This document shows positions 26,372 through 35,372 of a stretch of DNA of 64,000 nucleotides, in pieces. Origin of the DNA: UBA1444 sp964521625. GTDB lineage: Bacteria; Bacillota; Negativicutes; UBA1444. How positions within the stretch are numbered: the first letter of the stretch is position 1; every line of letters starts with the position of its first letter. Location: contig CAZFSM010000008.1 in NCBI GenBank assembly GCA_964521625.1, positions 1 to 64,000 of the forward strand. Reading direction: 5' to 3'. The position numbers and the translations under genes were made by a program. Under the pieces are notes generated by a model that was not told where the DNA came from, made no database searches, and saw only the letters and a program-made list of their open reading frames with translations.

Positions 26372-26569
26372 AATGAAAAGAGAGAAGTTCCCGTGGGCGG
26401 AATAGTGAGGGAAGTGATTTAAGGGTCTACGCAGCTATTCTGTCATCTGGGTAATAAAAGAAAATGTTGTGCATGTTCAGAGAGTATAGGCTAGCATAAA
26501 AAAGAATAAATTCGCAAAAAAATATTATAAAGCTTAGCAGGATTTTAATCAGCATAATAGAATGTAAAA

Positions 26570-26583
26570 GGTAAACGTTTACC
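26570..26583. promoter_or_regulatory. LacI-family operator palindrome
   Basis: GGTAAACGTTTACC is a perfect 14-bp palindrome with the central CG typical of LacI-family operators. It sits 11 bases before the GTG start of the LacI-type regulator and so implies autoregulation and control of the amino-sugar operon that follows. Confidence 0.85.
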
Positions 26584-26593
26584 AAGAAGTGAT

Positions 26594-27655
26594 GTGAATG
26601 AATTGGCTGAAAGAAAAAAAGTGCGAGCAACGATAAAAGAAATAGCGCAGCGTGCCGGCACGTCCATTGCGACAGTTTCAAGAGTTCTTCGCAAGGTTGA
26701 CCATCCAGTGAAACCGGAGCTGCGGGAGCAAGTTTTGCAGGCGGCTCAAGAACTAAACTATACTCCCAATTTGATTGGTCGTTTCTTAAAATCAAGCAGC
26801 AGTAATGATATTGGCGTAATTATTCCCACGATTTCAAATCCGTTTTACCCATTGTTGATTTTGGGAATTGAAGAAGTTTTTGACCGTTATGGTTACAATA
26901 TGCTGTTGTGTAATTCGTTTCGCAATGAAAAGAAAGAAATGAATTACGTGGAACTGTTACGGCAAAAACAAGTCAATGGGCTCATCATCGCTTCCATCAG
27001 CAGCGACAGGGAATATTTGCAGACGCAAATCGATGCGGGACTGCGTGTGGTAACGCTGGATCAGTCAATTGAAAACCTTAATTGCAGTAAAGTGGTTATT
27101 GACTATGAATTGTGCAGTCAAATGGCGATGGAACATCTGTGGGCTAATGGTCATCGCAAAATCGGCTTTATTTCGGCGCCGCTGAGCATTATCAGCCGTA
27201 AATTGATTTATAGCGGCTATGTAAAATCATTGGAAAAATATCAAATACCAATCAGTCAAGAATGGCTATATATTAATGACCATGAAACAGAAACCAACGG
27301 AGAGTTTTACGAATTCGAAAACGGGAAAAATTTGGCCAGGCGGTTGTCTGAAACTGCCGACCGTCCCACGGCGCTACTAGTCATCAATGATATGACTGCC
27401 TATGGGTTGATGCATGAATTGACCAATCAAAACATCAGTATTCCGACAGATATTTCGATCATCAGTTTTGATAATATCTTTTTTTCGCAGGTTACTACCC
27501 CTCCGCTGACTACCATTGGCTATTCAACTTATGAAATGGGGCGATTGGCGGCTGAGTGCTTGATTAAGGACATGTTGGGCGAACAGTCTGAAGCCGTTGA
27601 AATTGTGATCAAGCCGGAACTGATTGAAAGAAAAAGCGTTCATAGACTACTGTAA
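26594..27655 (+). CDS. LacI-family transcriptional regulator of the amino-sugar operon
   Basis: A 353-residue regulator. An N-terminal helix-turn-helix with hinge ('ATIKEIAQRAGTSIATVSRVLRK'-type, broken here; then 'LNYTPNLIGRFLKS') occupies residues about 12-66; the rest is a periplasmic-binding-protein-like effector domain ('DIGVIIPTISNPFYPLL', 'ISFDNIFFSQVTTPPLTTI'). The GTG at 26594 is assigned with only a modest upstream site. The operator just upstream and the collinear nagA and ABC genes 7-23 bases downstream make it the local repressor. The inducer is likely a hexosamine or its phosphate, by context only. Confidence 0.92.
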   Translation: MNELAERKKVRATIKEIAQRAGTSIATVSRVLRKVDHPVKPELREQVLQAAQELNYTPNLIGRFLKSSSSNDIGVIIPTISNPFYPLLILGIEEVFDRYGYNMLLCNSFRNEKKEMNYVELLRQKQVNGLIIASISSDREYLQTQIDAGLRVVTLDQSIENLNCSKVVIDYELCSQMAMEHLWANGHRKIGFISAPLSIISRKLIYSGYVKSLEKYQIPISQEWLYINDHETETNGEFYEFENGKNLARRLSETADRPTALLVINDMTAYGLMHELTNQNISIPTDISIISFDNIFFSQVTTPPLTTIGYSTYEMGRLAAECLIKDMLGEQSEAVEIVIKPELIERKSVHRLL

Positions 27656-27677
27656 ATAAGGAATGGGGGCGATTTTT

Positions 27678-28877
27678 GTGAAAACCTTGTTAATGAACGG
27701 GAAAATAATCACTCCTTTTCGGATCATTAATAAAGGGGCTGTACTAGTCGAAAATGGAAAAATAGCCAATGTTTTTGATGAATTACCGCCCTCGGAGGAG
27801 TTGCCAGAGCGGTGCATCGATGTTGGCGGGCGCTATATATCCCCAGGTTTCATTGATATGCATGTGCACGGCGGTGGTGGCTGCGAAGTAATGGATGCTT
27901 CCGTAGAATCGGTTCAAACGATGTGCCGGGCGCATGCCGGGTTTGGAACCACTGCCATTCTTCCTACGACAGTGGCGGCCCCGTGGCAAGATATCTATGC
28001 GGCCATTGATGCAGTGCGTCTGGCGCAACCGGATAGTACCGGCGCGAGAATTTTGGGCATCCACTTGGAAGGCCCCTATTTCTCTCAAGCGGAAAAAGGC
28101 GCCCAAAGTGCTGATTTCATTAAAGACCCAATCCCTGAAGAGTACATGGCAGCTCTGGATTATTGGGATGGGATTAAAATAATGGGGGTGGCGCCCGAGT
28201 TGCCCGGTGCCCTGGCGTTAGGCCGGGAATTGCGACGCAGGGGCATTCTGGCATCCATCGCGCATTCCAATGCAAATTATGAAGAAGTACTTCTGGCTGT
28301 TGAAAATGGATATACCAATATTACTCACTTCTACTCGGGTTGTTCAATTGTTCACCGCAAAAATGCCTATCGATTTGCCGGTGTAGTAGAAAGTGGCTAT
28401 TTAATTGATGAACTAACTGTTCAGGTAATCGCCGACGGAAAGCACTTGCCTGCCAGTTTGCTCAAGTTGATTTATAAAGTGAAGGGCGCGGACAGAATTG
28501 CGCTGATAACCGATGCCTTGAGTTATGCTGCGATGCCATCCTTGCAGGAAAAAATGGTATATACGCAAAAAAATGGTGTCCCGGTAATATTGGAAGACGG
28601 GGTCATGAAGCTGCCGGACCGGTCCAGCTTTGCCGGTAGCGTAGCGACAACCCGCGATCTAGTTAAAAACATGGTGGAACTGGGTGAGGTCCCGCTGTGC
28701 CAGGCTGTGAAAATGGCCACACACACACCGGCCAGAATTTTGAATGTCGCAGCACGTACGGGGAGCATATCGATCGGACTGGATGCGGATATCGTTGTTT
28801 TTGACAGCGAGTTCTCTGTGCAGTTGACGATGGTTGACGGCAAGATCGTTTATCAAAACGCATCCGGTTTCCTGTAG
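27678..28877 (+). CDS. nagA: N-acetylglucosamine-6-phosphate deacetylase
   Basis: A 399-residue amidohydrolase that removes acetate from GlcNAc-6-P. Metal-site motifs: 'PGFIDMHVHGGGG', the 'HLEGPYFS' Glu, 'IAHSNANY' and 'ITHFYSG' histidines, and the catalytic Asp in 'ALITDAL'. GTG 27678 is preferred because GGGGG lies 8 bases upstream; an ATG at 27663 is in frame but has AAGGA only 2 bases away. It is in one operon with the LacI regulator, the ABC importer and the NagB-like gene. Its product, GlcN-6-P, feeds NagB. Confidence 0.92.
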   Translation: MKTLLMNGKIITPFRIINKGAVLVENGKIANVFDELPPSEELPERCIDVGGRYISPGFIDMHVHGGGGCEVMDASVESVQTMCRAHAGFGTTAILPTTVAAPWQDIYAAIDAVRLAQPDSTGARILGIHLEGPYFSQAEKGAQSADFIKDPIPEEYMAALDYWDGIKIMGVAPELPGALALGRELRRRGILASIAHSNANYEEVLLAVENGYTNITHFYSGCSIVHRKNAYRFAGVVESGYLIDELTVQVIADGKHLPASLLKLIYKVKGADRIALITDALSYAAMPSLQEKMVYTQKNGVPVILEDGVMKLPDRSSFAGSVATTRDLVKNMVELGEVPLCQAVKMATHTPARILNVAARTGSISIGLDADIVVFDSEFSVQLTMVDGKIVYQNASGFL

Positions 28878-28903
28878 AACGACAAACAGAAACAAAGGGG
28901 GCA

Positions 28904-29803
28904 ATGAGCAGAGTGAGCTCGCTGCAAAATTCACGCAAAAAAATAGCAGGATTTTTATTTGTCGCACCGGCGCTGTTGTTCATTTTTTCCTTTATGCTTT
29001 ATCCGCTTATCAATTCACTGTATATGAGCCTACACAAATACAATTTTGTCTATGATAAAGAACCTAAATTCATCGGCCTTGGAAACTACATTACAGCATT
29101 TTCTGATAAGGACTTTTTGGTAGCGCTCGGTAACACTTTTACCTTTGCTGTTTTTTATGTGATATTCGTGATGGTTATCTCCCTGATTCTGGCGCTGCTG
29201 ATTTTCCAAAAAATCCGTTTCAATTATTATTACCGAACCGCCATCTTTATTCCGATTGTGGTGCCGTTATCGTTGTCAGCATTGGCTTTCATGTGGATTT
29301 TGCAAGAAAACTACGGGCTTCTGAATCATTTGCTAGGTAATGTATTGGGGTTGAAATCATTGACGTTCCCCTGGCTGAATAATGGAACTACTGCCATGGG
29401 CAGCATCATCGGCGTGGCATTGTGGGCTACGATCGGGTTCGAGACAATCTTATTTTTGGGAGGCCTGCAAGCGATTCCGCAGGATATTCTTGAAGCGGCT
29501 GAAGTCGATGGAGCCAGCGGCCTAAAAAAAGTATTTTACATTATTTTGCCTAATTTGAAAGAAACATACATACTGACTGGGATTTGGGCATTGTTGCATG
29601 GCATAAAGGTTTTTATCGAACCCATGGTCATGACGTCCGGCGGTCCGGGTGTCAGCACATTGGTGCTTTATCAACATATTTACCACACCGCCTTCACCTA
29701 TTTTGATATGGGTTATGCATCGGCGATGGCGTATATATTGGGCGCAATTGCGCTGCTTTTCTCAGCGGCAAACTATTGGGTGAATCGGACGAAGGAAGTA
29801 TAG
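28904..29803 (+). CDS. Sugar ABC transporter permease (MalF/UgpA type)
   Basis: A 299-residue integral membrane permease with six helices. Its cytoplasmic EAA loop, which contacts the ATPase, is 'DILEAAEVDGASGLKKVFYIILP' in type, with the conserved E-A-A...G...F...I-x-L-P spacing at about 205-227. AAAGGGGGCA precedes ATG 28904. It pairs with the second permease 54 bases downstream, the binding lipoprotein and the ATPase at 33374 to form a complete carbohydrate uptake-1 importer. The substrate is inferred from the nag genes to be GlcNAc or an oligomer containing it. Confidence 0.93.
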   Translation: MSRVSSLQNSRKKIAGFLFVAPALLFIFSFMLYPLINSLYMSLHKYNFVYDKEPKFIGLGNYITAFSDKDFLVALGNTFTFAVFYVIFVMVISLILALLIFQKIRFNYYYRTAIFIPIVVPLSLSALAFMWILQENYGLLNHLLGNVLGLKSLTFPWLNNGTTAMGSIIGVALWATIGFETILFLGGLQAIPQDILEAAEVDGASGLKKVFYIILPNLKETYILTGIWALLHGIKVFIEPMVMTSGGPGVSTLVLYQHIYHTAFTYFDMGYASAMAYILGAIALLFSAANYWVNRTKEV

Positions 29804-29857
29804 CTACTCCTAGGCGATTGAAGCAGAATTTTGCATTGGCGGTAAGGAGCGGAAAAG

Positions 29858-30703
29858 GTGAAACAGAGGAACGGACTGCCGCGGCTATCTTTGGGAAAGA
29901 TCTTGATCCATTTGTGTTTGGGGTCAGTATCGCTAGTGTTTCTCACCCCATTCGTTTATGTGTTATTGAATTCTTTTAAAACAACAGAAGAAATTTACTG
30001 GGTTCCTCAAAGCTTTTTGCCCAAACAGTGGATTTTTGACAACTACTTGCAGATCGGCGAAAAGGGCCATTTTGTCGACTATTTTATCAATAGCGTCATT
30101 GTTACTTGCACGGCGGTTTTCTTGGTTTTGGTTATCAGCTCTTTGGCTGGATACGCTTTTGCGCGGCTGCCGTTCAAAGGGCGACAATTCTTACTGGGCT
30201 TTATTCTCATGACGATTACAATTCCTCTAGTGGTATTTTTGATTCCGATGTTTCTGATGGAAAATGCAATCGGATTATTGAATACGAATCTGGGTTTAAT
30301 TTTGCCGAACGTGGCGGTGGTTCTGCCTTTTGCGATATTCATTATGCGGTCATCGTTTGTCGGTATTCCCAAAGAAATTGAGGAAGCGGCTGAAATGGAT
30401 GGTTGTGGAGTCTTCATGACGTGGTGGCGAATCATGTTGCCGATGGCGAAAAACGGGTTGATCACCGTCTTGATTATGTCGTTCAATGCCATCTGGGGCG
30501 AGTATGCCATCGCCAAAACATTGGCGATGGATCAGGCTTCAATGCCGTTGTCGGTGGGACTGACACTGATGAAAGGCGAGGTATGGGATTTTGGCACATT
30601 GGCGGCAGTGATTGTTTTGTCGATGTTGCCGCCAATCATCATATTTATCATATTCCAAAAGCGCCTGGTCGAAGGAATAACCCAAGGCGCAGTGAAGGGG
30701 TGA
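29858..30703 (+). CDS. Sugar ABC transporter permease (MalG/UgpE type)
   Basis: A 281-residue permease with six helices and the EAA loop 'EIEEAAEMDGCGVFMTWW' followed by 'RIMLPMAKNGL'. The start is GTG 29858, with TAAGGAG 9 bases upstream. It is the second membrane subunit of the importer; MalG-type subunits often end in a short cytoplasmic tail that touches the ATPase, as here ('KRLVEGITQGAVKG'). No fusion, frameshift or missing segment is seen. Confidence 0.93.
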   Translation: MKQRNGLPRLSLGKILIHLCLGSVSLVFLTPFVYVLLNSFKTTEEIYWVPQSFLPKQWIFDNYLQIGEKGHFVDYFINSVIVTCTAVFLVLVISSLAGYAFARLPFKGRQFLLGFILMTITIPLVVFLIPMFLMENAIGLLNTNLGLILPNVAVVLPFAIFIMRSSFVGIPKEIEEAAEMDGCGVFMTWWRIMLPMAKNGLITVLIMSFNAIWGEYAIAKTLAMDQASMPLSVGLTLMKGEVWDFGTLAAVIVLSMLPPIIIFIIFQKRLVEGITQGAVKG

Positions 30704-30779
30704 TAAAAATCTCGGGATAACTTTTGGGAATGAAAGAAATGGATTGCAGAACAGAAGTGAAGCGAAGGGAGATATTTGT

Positions 30780-32075
30780 ATGCAAAACCGAAAAACGATT
30801 GCCTGTTTACTGATGCTCAGTTTTATGCTCATGTTGGTTGCGGCGGGGTGCTCCTCAAAACCGGCAGCAACTACTGCTCCCGCGTCAAAAGTGGTCAAGG
30901 TAGCCGCCGAAGCGTGGATGATCGACAAGTTTCATATGAAAAAAGCGGCCGATGCGTTTAAAGCGAAAAATCCGGGGATTGAGGTCGTAATTCAGCCATA
31001 TGCCGATCGACAAGTATTGTCGAATTTCGCGTTGCAATGGAGCCAGAATAAATCGGATGTCGATATCGTAATTGTCGATGGCGCGTCAACAGCGGCGCAA
31101 TTTTTGGCCAAGGATTTGATCGTCGATTTTAACAAAACCAAATTCTTTAGTGGCCCGACAAGCAAAGATAACTTTGTCGGCAAGACGCTGGAATTTTGCG
31201 CAGTGGATGGGGTACAGTTCGCGATCCCTATTGGTTTGGAAGCTTATGATATTAATGCCAACAAGAAATTCTTCGCCGAAGCTGGGCTGCTGGATGCGCA
31301 GGGGAATATAAAAGCACCAAAGAGTTGGCAAGAAATCTATGAATACGCCAAAAAGATGACCAAGAAGGAGGGCGATAAAGTAGTGCGCCCGGGGATGACC
31401 ATTCAGTGGGGGCCAAATGCTTACTTCGTTTTAATTGCTGTGGAGCAAGCCGCCAAAGGCAGTTTTTATAAAGCTGATGGAAAAACGAATACCTTTGATA
31501 CGCCGGAGATGCGCGAAATACTGCAGATATGGAAAAAAGGCGTTGAGGAAGGCGTATTCTCTATCGATACCTTCACCAATAAAGATGCTGGCCGCAACAA
31601 TTTCAACGCCGGACAGGTGCCGATGTTGCTGCAAAGCGCAGCTCATGTTGCCGAAGCTGCCCCGACAGTCGGCAAAGATAACCTGACGCTCATTGCCATT
31701 CCGGGCTCTGAGAAAAACGGTACCTATGGATTTGCCGCTGGGATCATCATTCCCAAGGCATCGCCGAACCAGGAACTGGCTGTCAAATTTATTCAAGAAG
31801 CCCTGATGTCAGATGTACAGGCCGGTGTTGCCAACCAATGGGGAAAATTGCCTGTGATCAAGAGTCATTTTGACAAGATCGATGCTGGCTGGAAAACTCA
31901 TATCTTCAATTTGGTGAAAATTTCACCACCAGCCCCCTTCTACAAAGACTTGCCCAAACTGATGGTTGAATCGCCAAAACAATTGCAGCAATATTTGTTG
32001 GGACAACAAAGTTTGGATGCTTTTATTGCCAACATGGAAAAATTGATCGGGACGCTCGACAAAAACGCCAAATAA
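30780..32075 (+). CDS. Sugar ABC transporter substrate-binding lipoprotein
   Basis: A 432-residue extracytoplasmic binding protein of the carbohydrate family 1 type. Its lipoprotein signal ends in a lipobox with Cys24 (LVAAG-C), so it is anchored to the membrane. The bilobed fold is suggested by 'NPGIEVVIQPYADRQVL', 'VDIVIVDGA' and 'GAGRNNFNAGQVPMLL'-like segments. ATG 30780 follows GAAGGGAG; an upstream ATG at 30744 would add 12 residues and spoil the signal peptide. A hairpin just after the stop may protect the mRNA 3' end, giving more binding protein than other subunits. Confidence 0.92.
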   Translation: MQNRKTIACLLMLSFMLMLVAAGCSSKPAATTAPASKVVKVAAEAWMIDKFHMKKAADAFKAKNPGIEVVIQPYADRQVLSNFALQWSQNKSDVDIVIVDGASTAAQFLAKDLIVDFNKTKFFSGPTSKDNFVGKTLEFCAVDGVQFAIPIGLEAYDINANKKFFAEAGLLDAQGNIKAPKSWQEIYEYAKKMTKKEGDKVVRPGMTIQWGPNAYFVLIAVEQAAKGSFYKADGKTNTFDTPEMREILQIWKKGVEEGVFSIDTFTNKDAGRNNFNAGQVPMLLQSAAHVAEAAPTVGKDNLTLIAIPGSEKNGTYGFAAGIIIPKASPNQELAVKFIQEALMSDVQAGVANQWGKLPVIKSHFDKIDAGWKTHIFNLVKISPPAPFYKDLPKLMVESPKQLQQYLLGQQSLDAFIANMEKLIGTLDKNAK

Positions 32076-32084
32076 ATGAACTGT

Positions 32085-32123
32085 GACGATAGCCCCGCAA
32101 GGCAGGACTTCGGGGTTATCGTC
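32085..32123 (+). terminator. Intercistronic hairpin after the binding-protein gene
   Basis: GACGATAGCCCCG (32085-32097) pairs with CGGGGTTATCGTC (32111-32123), including one G-T pair, with a 13-base loop. There is no T-run, so it looks like an mRNA-stabilising or partial-termination hairpin rather than a full terminator. Confidence 0.65.
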
Positions 32124-32166
32124 AGTATTCAATGTAAAAAAGAGAGATGACGGGGGAAACCGGGCT

Positions 32167-32925
32167 ATGAAAGTAAAAGTTTTAAAAACGGCAGACGAGT
32201 TAGGTCAAGCCGCCGCAGCAGTGGCGGCAGCTATCTTGAAACAGGCGATCACGCAAAAGGGCAAGGCCAGATTATTGCTATCGACAGGCGCTTCACAGTT
32301 TGAAACGATCCAACACTTGGTCACGTTTGATCTTGCTTGGGATAAAGTTGAAATGTTTCATTTGGATGAATATGTGAACTTGCCGGAAACACATCCCGCC
32401 AGTTTCCGCAAATACCTGAAAGAACGGTTTGTAAATATCGTGCACCCCAAGCAGGCATATTTTGTTAGCGGGGAAGGTGATATCGCACGCAACATCGCGG
32501 AGTTGACGGACGCATTGCAGGCAGAGCCAATTGATGTGGCGCTGATTGGAATTGGCGAAAATGCTCATATTGCTTTCAATGATCCTCCAGCGGATTTCAC
32601 GACGACTGTCGCCTACAAAGTGGTCGATTTGGATGAAAAATGCAAGCAGCAGCAAGTAGGAGAAGGCTGGTTCGCCACTCCGGCGGATGTCCCCGCACAG
32701 GCGATTACGATGTCGGTTCACCAGATTATGCAAAGCAAGGTGATTCTGTCTTGCGTGCCGCATGGCGTAAAAGCCATGGCAATAAAGCAGACTTTGGCTA
32801 GTGATGTTACGCCGCTAATCCCCGCCACTATCCTCAAAACTCATGCGAACTGGACTTTGTTTATTGACCATGACTCGGCCAAATTGGCAGATCCGGCAAT
32901 TTTGAAACCGGTGCTGGAAGAATAG
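32167..32925 (+). CDS. nagB: Glucosamine-6-phosphate deaminase (NagB-like)
   Basis: A 252-residue sugar-phosphate isomerase/deaminase, expected to convert GlcN-6-P to fructose-6-P and ammonia. Motifs: 'LLLSTGASQ' (phosphate loop), 'WDKVEMFHLDEYVNLPETHP' and the catalytic region 'IGIGENAHIAFNDPPADF'. Classical NagB has G-H rather than A-H in the GENGHIAFNEP motif and lacks the DPPADF ending, so this belongs to a NagB-like branch; deamination of a related hexosamine phosphate is possible. ATG 32167 follows GGGGGAAA. It lies between the ABC genes and a small cupin gene. Confidence 0.85.
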   Translation: MKVKVLKTADELGQAAAAVAAAILKQAITQKGKARLLLSTGASQFETIQHLVTFDLAWDKVEMFHLDEYVNLPETHPASFRKYLKERFVNIVHPKQAYFVSGEGDIARNIAELTDALQAEPIDVALIGIGENAHIAFNDPPADFTTTVAYKVVDLDEKCKQQQVGEGWFATPADVPAQAITMSVHQIMQSKVILSCVPHGVKAMAIKQTLASDVTPLIPATILKTHANWTLFIDHDSAKLADPAILKPVLEE

Positions 32926-32927
32926 CA

Positions 32928-33350
32928 ATGACAATTCGCCTGAAAAGTTTAAATCAGCGTGATTTTGCCAAGTATGGTCGGGTATTGGAATTTGATTTTG
33001 ACGATCCAGATCCTTTTCAGGTTATTATGTTGGAGAGCGGCGGCTATGGCTGGCGAATAGCAATGATGAAAGTGGGGAATCAGCCGATTGCAAAAGTCGC
33101 CTGTCACCCCAATACAATGGAAGCATTTGAGCCGGTGAGTGGTATCTGCGGGATCCTTGTAGGATGTTATGATAAGCCGTCAGAATTGGAAGCCTTCATT
33201 GTGGACCAGGCTGTCTGTATCAACAAATCAGTTTGGCATGCCGTGTTTTCCCTATCCGAGCAGGCAATTGTTCGAGTCACGGAAAATGCCGAGGTTCACT
33301 CTGAGACCATTGAATTGAGCGAGAAACTGTGCAGCGGATTGACAGGATAA
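32928..33350 (+). CDS. Small cupin-like protein (ureidoglycolate-lyase-like)
   Basis: A 140-residue protein resembling the AllA/ureidoglycolate lyase-type cupin in shape: 'FAKYGRVLEFD' at the start, 'AKVACHPNTMEAFEPVSG' in the middle and 'INKSVWHAVFSL' toward the end, which gives candidate metal His residues. It sits 2 bases after nagB and before the ABC ATPase, so it belongs to amino-sugar use here rather than purine breakdown; no allantoin genes are near. A sugar-related isomerase or lyase function is guesswork. Confidence 0.7.
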   Translation: MTIRLKSLNQRDFAKYGRVLEFDFDDPDPFQVIMLESGGYGWRIAMMKVGNQPIAKVACHPNTMEAFEPVSGICGILVGCYDKPSELEAFIVDQAVCINKSVWHAVFSLSEQAIVRVTENAEVHSETIELSEKLCSGLTG

Positions 33351-33373
33351 GGGGTAAATGGAGGAGCGTCCAG

Positions 33374-34474
33374 ATGTCGTGTGTAGTGCTGAATAATGTT
33401 GTAAAATCCTTTGGGGAAACGGTAGTTGTTCACAATTTCAATCTGGAAGTTCAGGACAAGGAGTTTCTCGTTTTGGTAGGTCCGTCCGGTTGCGGCAAGA
33501 CAACCACCTTACGGATGATCGCAGGGCTGGAAACCGCCACGTCCGGTGATATTTATATCGGCGACCGTTTGGTGAACGACGTTCCGGCCAAAGATCGGGA
33601 CATTGCGATGGTCTTCCAGAGTTATGCGCTCTACCCGCATATGAATGTGTATGAAAATATGGCGTTCGGTTTGGAAATGCGCAAGTTTTCCAAAGTGGAA
33701 ATCAACCGCCGAGTACAGGAAGCGGCCGAGATTTTGAATATCGGGCACTTGCTGGAAAGAAAACCGAAAGCATTATCCGGTGGGCAGCGGCAGCGGGTAG
33801 CTTTGGGAAGGGCAATTGTCCGGGAGCCCAAAGTGTTTTTAATGGATGAACCCTTGTCAAACCTTGATGCAAAATTGCGGGTTCAAATGCGGGCAGAGCT
33901 GACCAAACTACATCAACGATTGCAAACAACTTTTATTTATGTTACGCATGACCAGACGGAAGCGATGACGATGGGTGACCGTATCGTGGTCATGAAAGAT
34001 GGCTATATTCAACAGGTGGATAACCCGCTGAATCTATACAAGTATCCGAACAATGTTTTTGTGGCCGGATTTGTTGGATTGCCATCCATGAACTTTTTTT
34101 CGGTGGAAGTGGTCGAAGATGCAGGCTCGCTTTGGTTGACAAATCCCTGTTGCCGGATCGCCGTTTGCACCTGTCATCGTAGTATACTCACCCCATATAT
34201 TGGCAAAGAGATCGTATTGGGAATCCGTCCGGAAGTTTTTTCCGATGCTCCACATTTTTTAGCTTCGCATGAAGCTTGGGTCAGTGACGTAAAAATCGAT
34301 ATAGTTGAACATATGGGAGCAGAAACAAATGTATATTTTTCTTTTGGTGGGGTAAATGTAATAGCGCGATTAAATAATTCGACGCTAGCGACGCCACACC
34401 AGTATCATAAAATTGCTTTTGACATGGCGGCGGCCTGTTTCTTCGACGCTGGCACACAACAAGTAATCAATTGA
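33374..34474 (+). CDS. Sugar ABC transporter ATPase (MalK/UgpC/MsmX type)
   Basis: A 366-residue ATPase. Walker A is 'GPSGCGKTT', the Q loop 'MVFQSYALYPHM', the signature 'LSGGQRQRVALGRAI', Walker B 'VFLMDEPLSNLDAKLR' and the switch His in 'IYVTHDQTEA'. The C-terminal 130 residues form a TOBE/OB regulatory domain, as in MalK. ATG 33374 is chosen because GGAGG lies 9 bases upstream; the longer in-frame start at 33329 overlaps the cupin gene. It completes the importer and is the last gene of the operon before a strong terminator. Confidence 0.94.
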   Translation: MSCVVLNNVVKSFGETVVVHNFNLEVQDKEFLVLVGPSGCGKTTTLRMIAGLETATSGDIYIGDRLVNDVPAKDRDIAMVFQSYALYPHMNVYENMAFGLEMRKFSKVEINRRVQEAAEILNIGHLLERKPKALSGGQRQRVALGRAIVREPKVFLMDEPLSNLDAKLRVQMRAELTKLHQRLQTTFIYVTHDQTEAMTMGDRIVVMKDGYIQQVDNPLNLYKYPNNVFVAGFVGLPSMNFFSVEVVEDAGSLWLTNPCCRIAVCTCHRSILTPYIGKEIVLGIRPEVFSDAPHFLASHEAWVSDVKIDIVEHMGAETNVYFSFGGVNVIARLNNSTLATPHQYHKIAFDMAAACFFDAGTQQVIN

Positions 34475-34539
34475 CGGTTGACACTTTTTCCATGGAATAA
34501 AATGCTAAGTAACAAGGTGATAACCGTCCCGAGTTGCAT

Positions 34540-34579
34540 AAAACAGCCTCCGAGATTTTTGCGGAGGCTGTTTTATTTG
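34540..34579 (+). terminator. Rho-independent terminator ending the amino-sugar operon
   Basis: AAAACAGCCTCCG (34540-34552) pairs with CGGAGGCTGTTTT (34562-34574), followed by ATTT. The next 183 bases, to 34762, hold no gene or element that I can identify. Confidence 0.9.
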
Positions 34580-34762
34580 TGATACGCTCGGTATGGGCGT
34601 CGCCTATAATTAAGATGAAAATTCGCTAAAGGTGAGTTTACTGGAACGATGCGAGGTCGGCTATTAGACTGAATATTACCTGTCTGTATGCACGGTAGGG
34701 ATAGGCTGCTACGATAAAGGGAATGAATGCTTGATTGCTGTTGGTAAATGGTGGTTGCTTGG

Positions 34763-34999
34763 TTATTTCAGCCACTCGGCGATTGCTTCCGGCGTCGGGA
34801 TCTTGCCGGCTACTTTGACTTTGCCGTCAAGCACTAGGGCCGGAGTGATCATTACACCGTAATCGGTGATTTTGTTAATGTCGGAAACTTTGCTGACAAT
34901 GGCGCTAGCGCCGCTGAGTTCCACGGCTTTCTTGGCATTTCCCTCCAACTTGTTGCATTTGGCGCAACCGGTGCCGAGAATTTCAATTTTTTTCGTCAT
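34763..34999 (-). CDS. Small thioredoxin-like redox protein (CxxC)
   Basis: A 78-residue glutaredoxin/thioredoxin-like protein of the 'redox-active disulfide protein 2' type. The active site is 'GTGCAKCNKLEGN' (C-A-K-C) near residues 11-15, followed by 'VMITPALVLDGKVKVAGKIP' with the cis-Pro. Its start overlaps the end of the ArsR-like regulator (ATGA), so the two form one unit. In related genomes such genes travel with permeases or metal/arsenic genes; here the neighbours are a zinc exporter and a thioredoxin-CcdA fusion on the other strand. Substrate unknown. Confidence 0.88.
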   Translation of the reverse strand: MTKKIEILGTGCAKCNKLEGNAKKAVELSGASAIVSKVSDINKITDYGVMITPALVLDGKVKVAGKIPTPEAIAEWLK

Positions 35000-35337
35000 G
35001 CGGATTCCTCCTTTGTTTTTGGGCAGGCGCAGGGTTCGGTCAGCGGGTCGATCCGTTCCGGTGCGCCAGTCGGTTTAGTGAACTGGCAAAGCGCTGCGAC
35101 GGCATCAAAAGCATCTGGGTTGAGTCGGTAAAAAATCCAGCGTCCCTCTCGAGTGTCGGTTACGACACCTGCTTCGCGCAAAACTCGCAAATGATTGGAA
35201 ATTGCCGGCTGACTCATCGGAAAAGCGGTCAGAAAAGCGCAGACGCATCGCTCCTTGCCGGCCAACATCCGGACGATTTCCAATCGGGTTTCATCACCAA
35301 GAGCTTTGAAAATTTTTGCCAGCGTACGTTTGGTCAA
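34996..35337 (-). CDS. ArsR-family metal/redox-sensing repressor
   Basis: A 113-residue winged-helix repressor: 'LAKIFKALGDETRLEIVRML' start, recognition helix in 'MSQPAISNHLRVLREAGVV', wing 'TREGRWIFYRLN'. Cysteines in 'ERCVCAFL' (alpha-3/4 region) and 'EPCACP' at the C-terminus could bind metal or arsenic. TTG 35337 is chosen because GGAGGTG lies 7 bases upstream; a longer in-frame GTG start overlaps that site. It is divergent from the zinc CDF gene and may control both directions. Confidence 0.9.
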   Translation of the reverse strand: MTKRTLAKIFKALGDETRLEIVRMLAGKERCVCAFLTAFPMSQPAISNHLRVLREAGVVTDTREGRWIFYRLNPDAFDAVAALCQFTKPTGAPERIDPLTEPCACPKTKEESA

Positions 35338-35372
35338 CAGAAACACCTCCACGACATTATATTAGAATATTT

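Noticed and set aside
34580..34762. Possible gene remnant or small RNA between the ABC operon and the thioredoxin-like gene
   Set aside because: No open frame, hairpin or promoter pair strong enough to support a call.
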